NCBI GenBank assembly: GCA_032719365.1
Contig: CM064872.1
Location: 44,004,252-44,068,251, forward strand
Direction of reading: 5' to 3'
DNA length: 64,000 nt
Source: Prinsepia uniflora
Lineage: Eukaryota > Streptophyta > Magnoliopsida > Rosales > Rosaceae
Part shown: piece by piece, positions 59,205 through 64,000 of the stretch
Position numbering within the stretch: position 1 is the first letter of the stretch
Layout: every line of letters starts with the position of its first letter
Made by a program: the position numbers and the translations under genes
Notes under the pieces: generated by a model
What the model was told of the DNA's origin: nothing
The model's input: the letters and a program-made list of their open reading frames with translations, nothing else
The model's database searches: none

Positions 59205-62088
59205 CGCTTAACGTAAACATAAATTCATTAAAATGAAAAATCAATTTCATTTAAACCATTATTGGCGAGTAGCACACAAATTTTAGAACATAACTACAAA
59301 AATATAATCAAGTAGCATAAAAAGTGTTATCATTCAAGTATTAGTCATTTTACAACAACATAAAAATATAATGAGAATGATATGGTGGAAGATGCCTGGA
59401 TATGGTGGAAGATGAAACTTATATTCGGACACACATAGAAGTGCCTGGATACGATGGAAGATGAAGCTTATACTTACCAGCAATAGATTGTGGAAGAAAT
59501 CTACAACCCAGAAAATGGTGTGCACCAAAAATTTCTTGGCACACAACTTTGGAGCAGTCAGAGAAACCTGGAAAGTAGCAAGTTTTCAAGGTCAAGATGG
59601 GTTTATTTTATATGAAAAAAATATAAATGTAATTATAAATACATATAATTTTCAAAACAAGTCTCAAAGTGTAATGATGTGTAGTCAAGACCACATCAAG
59701 GTGTTTCTCAAGAACATACCAACATGTCAGGCTTGATGCCATCAGCACCACCATCCCTTTCAACATGCCACTCTTCTACGGAGACAATAACAAAGGACCT
59801 TTGGTGTGTTTGATCATAGTTATTTATACACACAAGCTTTTGGATCAGATTATCAAAGGAGGCCTTGGCGCACCTGAAGAATTAAAAATTAATGCACTTA
59901 GTTATATCCTACAACTCAATTAAGTATACACCACAATCATCTGAAATAAATGATTCATAATCTGGATGAGAGTCATTAATAGGTTATATGTAAGGGCCTG
60001 CCTGAATAAAAAGAGAAAAGACCCATCACTACTATATCATTTGTTGACAATCAGCATTGATCAGAAATGAAATTATAGATGAGAAATCGAAACCACCATT
60101 AAGTCTAAATCAATCAATCATTGAACACCCAATCAACCTTAGCAAAAAATGAGAGATGAGAGATGAAATAATAAACCAAGAAACCAGCATTAAGTCTAAA
60201 TCACGCCTAATCCTTCATCAGCTCTAATAAATGAGAGATGGAATAATAAACCAAGAGGAGCACCATATTCTTCAAGTGCATCATTTCTTCGTTAAAACAA
60301 AGCAATGAGCTTTTGGTCCATCTTATCGCACTTTAGAATATTGTTGGTACCAACAGAGAAGCTTACCTTAGGAGTGAAGAGAGTCCAACTCTAATATCGC
60401 CACTGCCTCTAAAGGAAACTTAGTGACGTTTTTCTGTTCCAATACACACATGAATAAAGAAAATTACACCAACCCAGCAACATAGAGCACATACAATGAA
60501 GTCTGCCATTTTATTACAAATGTACATAAATGTAGGTATTTAAAGTGTCGAAAGTTGAGTTTGTTGGGAAAGATTGTACTTAAAACACCTAGCATAAATC
60601 GGATTGGCAACTTAAATACCTGTGTGTTTGTCATCTAAAAGCATCGCTTTGATTTGTATATTTATTTCTTTAAAGATGTTCTACAAAGTAAAAAGAGAAA
60701 TTTCACATGCCCAGTATGGGAAAAGCCATCAAAGATTCAAAATTTACAATCACACTACGAAAAATTATCAAACATTTTGTTCCCATTTCTTCTGTGTTTT
60801 TCCCAGCAACCAAACAGAAAATACAACAAGAAAAGAGGAATGATTAAAATACCTGATACTTAGGATTGGACAAGAAAACTCCTCAGATTTCAGGTATACA
60901 AACGGATAAGTATCGCTGATAACTAATTCTTCTAGACCTCTACGTCTTCACCATGAAGAAAATTTGGAAGTTTGCCTCAGTTTACCTCCATTTCTTACTT
61001 CAAAACACCTTAAGCATATGCAATGCAACCCAATCGGATCCTGAACACCAAACATACACTTGGTGAGAAGAAGCACCTTATGACCACACTTCAAAGATTA
61101 CAATGACACATTTAACAAGTCAGTGTTAGTGACAAATTATCACTCTAGAATAGCTTTGAAGCATTCCTGTAGACAAGGGAGACAAGGGATTAGATTAGGC
61201 AAGCAACTAATGATATATACTTGACTTTTAGAATTCCAAATGGACTAGCAGTTGTAAGAAAAGTTAACAAGAAAGTCTTTACTATAGTGATATGCTATGT
61301 TGTTCAAACCAACTATTCGTAGACGTCTGCATCACACAATCAGGAAGCGTTGTCGACTCCAATGAATTCTGAACAATGCAACAAGATTTGTTCTATGCTC
61401 CCTAGTCATCACAAAGCATACAACAATCCTCTAATTTCACCATCTCATACAAAAAAGAAAAGAAACTCAAATAAACTCAGGGCATGGAGGGCTCTTCAAG
61501 TGCTCATCCCCACAAACTCTGGCATCCGTTAACTCCCACGTTTGTCGAATCCTCCCCCGTCCTCCTGTGAGGTTGTCACTCTTTGAACCCTCCAGGATGA
61601 ACTAGCCATCGAAACCAACACCTACGGCTAGGCCTTGGAGAGAAGAATAGGATTCCTTGAACCCACGACGTCGACAGTGGCTGATTTGAGAGACATCAAA
61701 TGCGACCTGACCCGCGACCTGACTTCGACCCGACATGGTTTGAGGATGTTTCAGGTAACTTCAAACCTCTTGTATAAATATGTTATTCCGATATGGAAGA
61801 ATGAGCATTCATTGTGAGGCCGATACATGGACGGATGAGGTTTATCCACGTGTCAGTGCTGATCAGACCTTACTAGGGCTTGTTTATTAGTGCGGGCTTG
61901 AGCCCTTGAACTTTGTAGGAGTGTATTGAGTTAGAGGACTTAGAATGACAAAGTGGAAACATATTCTATTACTCAAAGCTTCAATAAGCAGAAGAAATGG
62001 ACTAAAGCTCTCAAATATACCCTCTGCAATTTGAAATGGGCTTTTTATTGGTTTGTTGGGAATACAAACTTCTAGCCTTTTTCTGCAG
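59205..62088. other. AT-rich lower-copy DNA, no supported gene
   Basis: Base composition and texture change sharply after LTR G: AT-rich, no LTR motifs. Short direct repeats occur, such as ATATGGTGGAAGATG at about 59390-59465 and AATGAGAGATG at 60150-60240. Frames such as 59461-59736 (91 codons, plus) and 61635-61817 show no recognisable domain. It may be intron or intergenic DNA of a nearby gene. Confidence 0.5.
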
Positions 62089-62213
62089 TCGTGTCTTCAC
62101 AAGCTGAAGCTCCCAGCATTGGCTTGTTGTACACAAGAAGTGGTGCTGACTCCAGCTGTGAGGACCGTTCCCTCACCGTCTCTCTCCTCCAACCTCATCA
62201 GCTTTTTAATCAG
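62089..62213 (+). other. Possible exon (125 bp), gene not recognised
   Basis: The segment is preceded by CTTTTTCTGCAG and followed by GTTTTG, acceptable splice edges. Two frames stay open across it. One reads VSSQAEAPSIGLLYTRSGAD onward for 41 codons. It is less AT-rich than its surroundings. No family is recognised and no neighbouring exon is identified, so it could be a chance frame. Confidence 0.2.
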
Positions 62214-62747
62214 GTTTTGTTTAGTCCTTTAGCTAAATTTTGTTAATTTTGATGTAAAGTTTGGACATTGAATTGGTTATGGAGTTTAATGTGCAGGATA
62301 TGACTAGTTAAAACATTAAGCGTGAAAATCTATATATTATAAACTCGGAGGATCGTTCCCTCTTTCTACAGTCAAAATCTCTCGCCTAACGTATGAAAAT
62401 AAATATCATTGGGTTATAATGTTTAGTGTCAAAATCTCTATATTATATACTCTAAATATTATTGCCAAACTGCACAAGTTCTCATGGTTTACCATGAATG
62501 TAAATGGAGGTACGGCGAGGGAGATGAAATCATGAAGATACAATACATTGATGGTCGCATTTCATGGGAGAAAAGTTAGATGGAAATTATTAATCCATAT
62601 AAGTAGGTAACAAATTATAGCATGCAGAAATGTAGCGATGATGTTTGACTGAACCTATGTATGTAAGTAATAAATAATAGGTACAAGTAGGTGGACGTCT
62701 CGAATTTTCAAAACTGAAAAAAAAAAAACTACCCTGAGCACATTAAG

Positions 62748-63303
62748 TATACTAGCCTCATTGCGAGTGGCATCGCGCCCGCGCGAGCTATTTTTCGTGA
62801 CCTGAAATTACGTTATTTCCTATTTACAATTCTCAAGTATAAAAATGACTAAATCATATAATAAAATTGGATCATGTATAAACTAAATTTATATAACAAA
62901 TACGCCTAGCTAGGGAGATTTTGAATTTTTCTTTACCTAAAAAAATGCGTACATCAAAAATAAAAATTCAAAATTTCTCTAGCTAGGCGTATTTGTTATG
63001 TAAATTTAGTTTGTACATGATCCAATCTTATTATATGATTTAGTCATTTTTATACTTGAGAATTGTAAATAGGAAAGAACGTAATTTCGGGTCACGAAAA
63101 ATAGCGCGCGGAGCGCGCCGAAGAGCCTCGCGCGGGCCCGAAGCCACCCGCAGTGAGGCTAGTATAATATATAATTTGATGATTTTTATATTCGATAATT
63201 GTAAATAATAAATAATATAATCTCGAGTTGCGCAAAAGGGAGCGTGGAGCTCGCCGAAGAGCCTCACGCAGGCGCAGAGCCGCCTGCAATGAGGCTAGTA
63301 TAC
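62748..63303. mobile_element. Foldback/MITE-like element with a tandem third end
   Basis: The arms starting TATACTAGCCTCA (62748) and ending TGAGGCTAGTATA (63166) are inverted repeats of about 180-200 bp around a centre near 62945. The outer ends are GC-rich (GCGCGC runs) and the inner parts AT-rich. A diverged third end of about 137 bp follows in tandem (63167-63303) and also finishes in TGAGGCTAGTATA. No coding capacity. TA at the edges suggests a TA target site, but the superfamily is not recognised. Confidence 0.75.
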
Positions 63304-63354
63304 ATAATGCACTCGGCAACTTAAAAATAAATTAAATCAATTGAAGAGTGATCT

Positions 63355-63552
63355 CTATAGTTCAAAACTAAACTTATCATCCGAACTTACAAAATCACCA
63401 ATAAAGTCATTAATCAAATCCCGAACTCTTGATTTAGACAGCTGACTCACAAATACAACAGTAAAATTATCAATTGAACATTGCTGGTAAAAATTTAGAA
63501 GTAATCGGTAATCAAAAGTTCTATTAACTGCGTAAAGCTTGGAAATATTCAC
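63355..63552 (-). CDS. Unrecognised 65-codon frame
   Basis: An ATG-to-stop frame on the minus strand of low-copy DNA just outside the foldback element. The product is mixed in composition (a VVFVSQL stretch, then acidic residues) without a signal peptide or membrane helix. I recognise no family. It could be a last exon or a chance frame. Confidence 0.15.
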   Translation of the reverse strand: MNISKLYAVNRTFDYRLLLNFYQQCSIDNFTVVFVSQLSKSRVRDLINDFIGDFVSSDDKFSFEL

Positions 63553-63819
63553 TCAATGTGGCTAAAGTTTGAAGAATCAAGAGACGGATCTTTTATGTCT
63601 CAATGATCCAATCCTCCAATTTTCAAGCATTAAGTCATAGAGAAAATGATGGCATCCACATTGATGATGTAGGGTTTCACCTACGGATTCTATACTCTCT
63701 TTTGTAAGTTACTACCTTTAAACCAAACCTGTTAATTTAGCTACACTATCAAGTGTAGCAGAATCCTCTCTAGGATCTGCTGATGATCGGAGATTGGGAG
63801 GAAAGCTGAAGCAGGAAAA

Positions 63820-64000
63820 ATGGTGAAAACTATTATACAAATTTTTACGGATGATAAGATGTTAAAAAATTGCTCAAATGCATATATGCATAAGGAAACT
63901 ACAATCTGGAATAACATACCAAAGAATATTAACCACACTACAAAGGATCTCCAAAGGAAGATTAAAAAGGGTTTTTCAGATGTGGTTCCTGATTTGTTGA
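63820..64000 (+). CDS. Open frame running off the window edge, unrecognised
   Basis: An ATG at 63820 opens 60 codons with no stop before the window ends. The product is Lys/Asn-rich with no domain I recognise. AT-rich DNA makes such a frame less likely by chance than in GC-rich DNA, but the evidence is weak. Confidence 0.2.
   Translation, partial: MVKTIIQIFTDDKMLKNCSNAYMHKETTIWNNIPKNINHTTKDLQRKIKKGFSDVVPDLL

Noticed and set aside
61600..61737. 45-codon minus-strand frame beginning MSGRSQVAGQ
   Set aside because: Short, without a recognisable domain or clear splice sites. Chance is the simpler explanation.
63040..63319. Two overlapping 75-codon minus-strand frames with similar products
   Set aside because: They are translations of the tandem arms of the foldback element, not genes.

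Overview
The window looks like plant nuclear DNA, probably from a dicot, in a retrotransposon-rich heterochromatic stretch. The evidence is wall-to-wall Ty3/gypsy-type long terminal repeats (LTRs): TG...CA ends, a primer-binding site (PBS) complementary to initiator tRNA-Met (TGGTATCAGAGC), and purine tracts (PPT) next to the LTRs. There is one recognisable gag remnant. I see no intact host gene, rRNA or CRISPR, and no open pol frame. Most short open frames here are chance frames inside LTRs.

Layout. 1-181: end of an internal region with PBS. 181-2181: minus-strand LTR (family B). 2182-4432: non-coding internal DNA of a minus-strand element. 4433-6117: plus-strand element A, a gag remnant with pol deleted. 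6118-9149: its 3' LTR. 9150-35934: head-to-tail array of one non-coding minus-strand LTR element, LTR-internal-LTR-internal and so on, with five LTRs of 2831 bp (the first truncated) and four internal regions of 3184 bp (the first 3127 bp), period 6015 bp. 35935-37315: truncated inverted LTR. 37316-46928: minus-strand element E (3' LTR, split non-coding internal, 5' LTR) interrupted by plus-strand LTR F (40252-42935). 46929-48699: fragment of element C. 48700-51705: plus-strand LTR D, an inverted copy of C. 51714-53939: LTR H, same family as B. 53940-55027: LTR fragment I. 55046-59199: solo LTR G with a perfect 5-bp target duplication and a 1.6-kb insertion. 59205-64000: AT-rich lower-copy DNA with a foldback element and a few weak exon-like frames.

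The most interesting signal is shared by most LTR families here although their sequences have diverged. A candidate intron (GTGAGT donor to a CCCTTCAG-like acceptor, 785-1375 bp) lies inside the LTR. Its donor is reverse-complementary (8-12 nt) to a site about 30-40 nt before the acceptor, with a covarying base pair between families A and F. Each intron holds a family-specific array of short hairpin repeats. The array LTRs also carry an intact as-1-like pair of TGACG boxes with 7-nt spacing, degenerate in the other families. The array elements have PBS and PPT but no coding frame, so they are large non-autonomous derivatives (LARD-like) that would need proteins from elsewhere.
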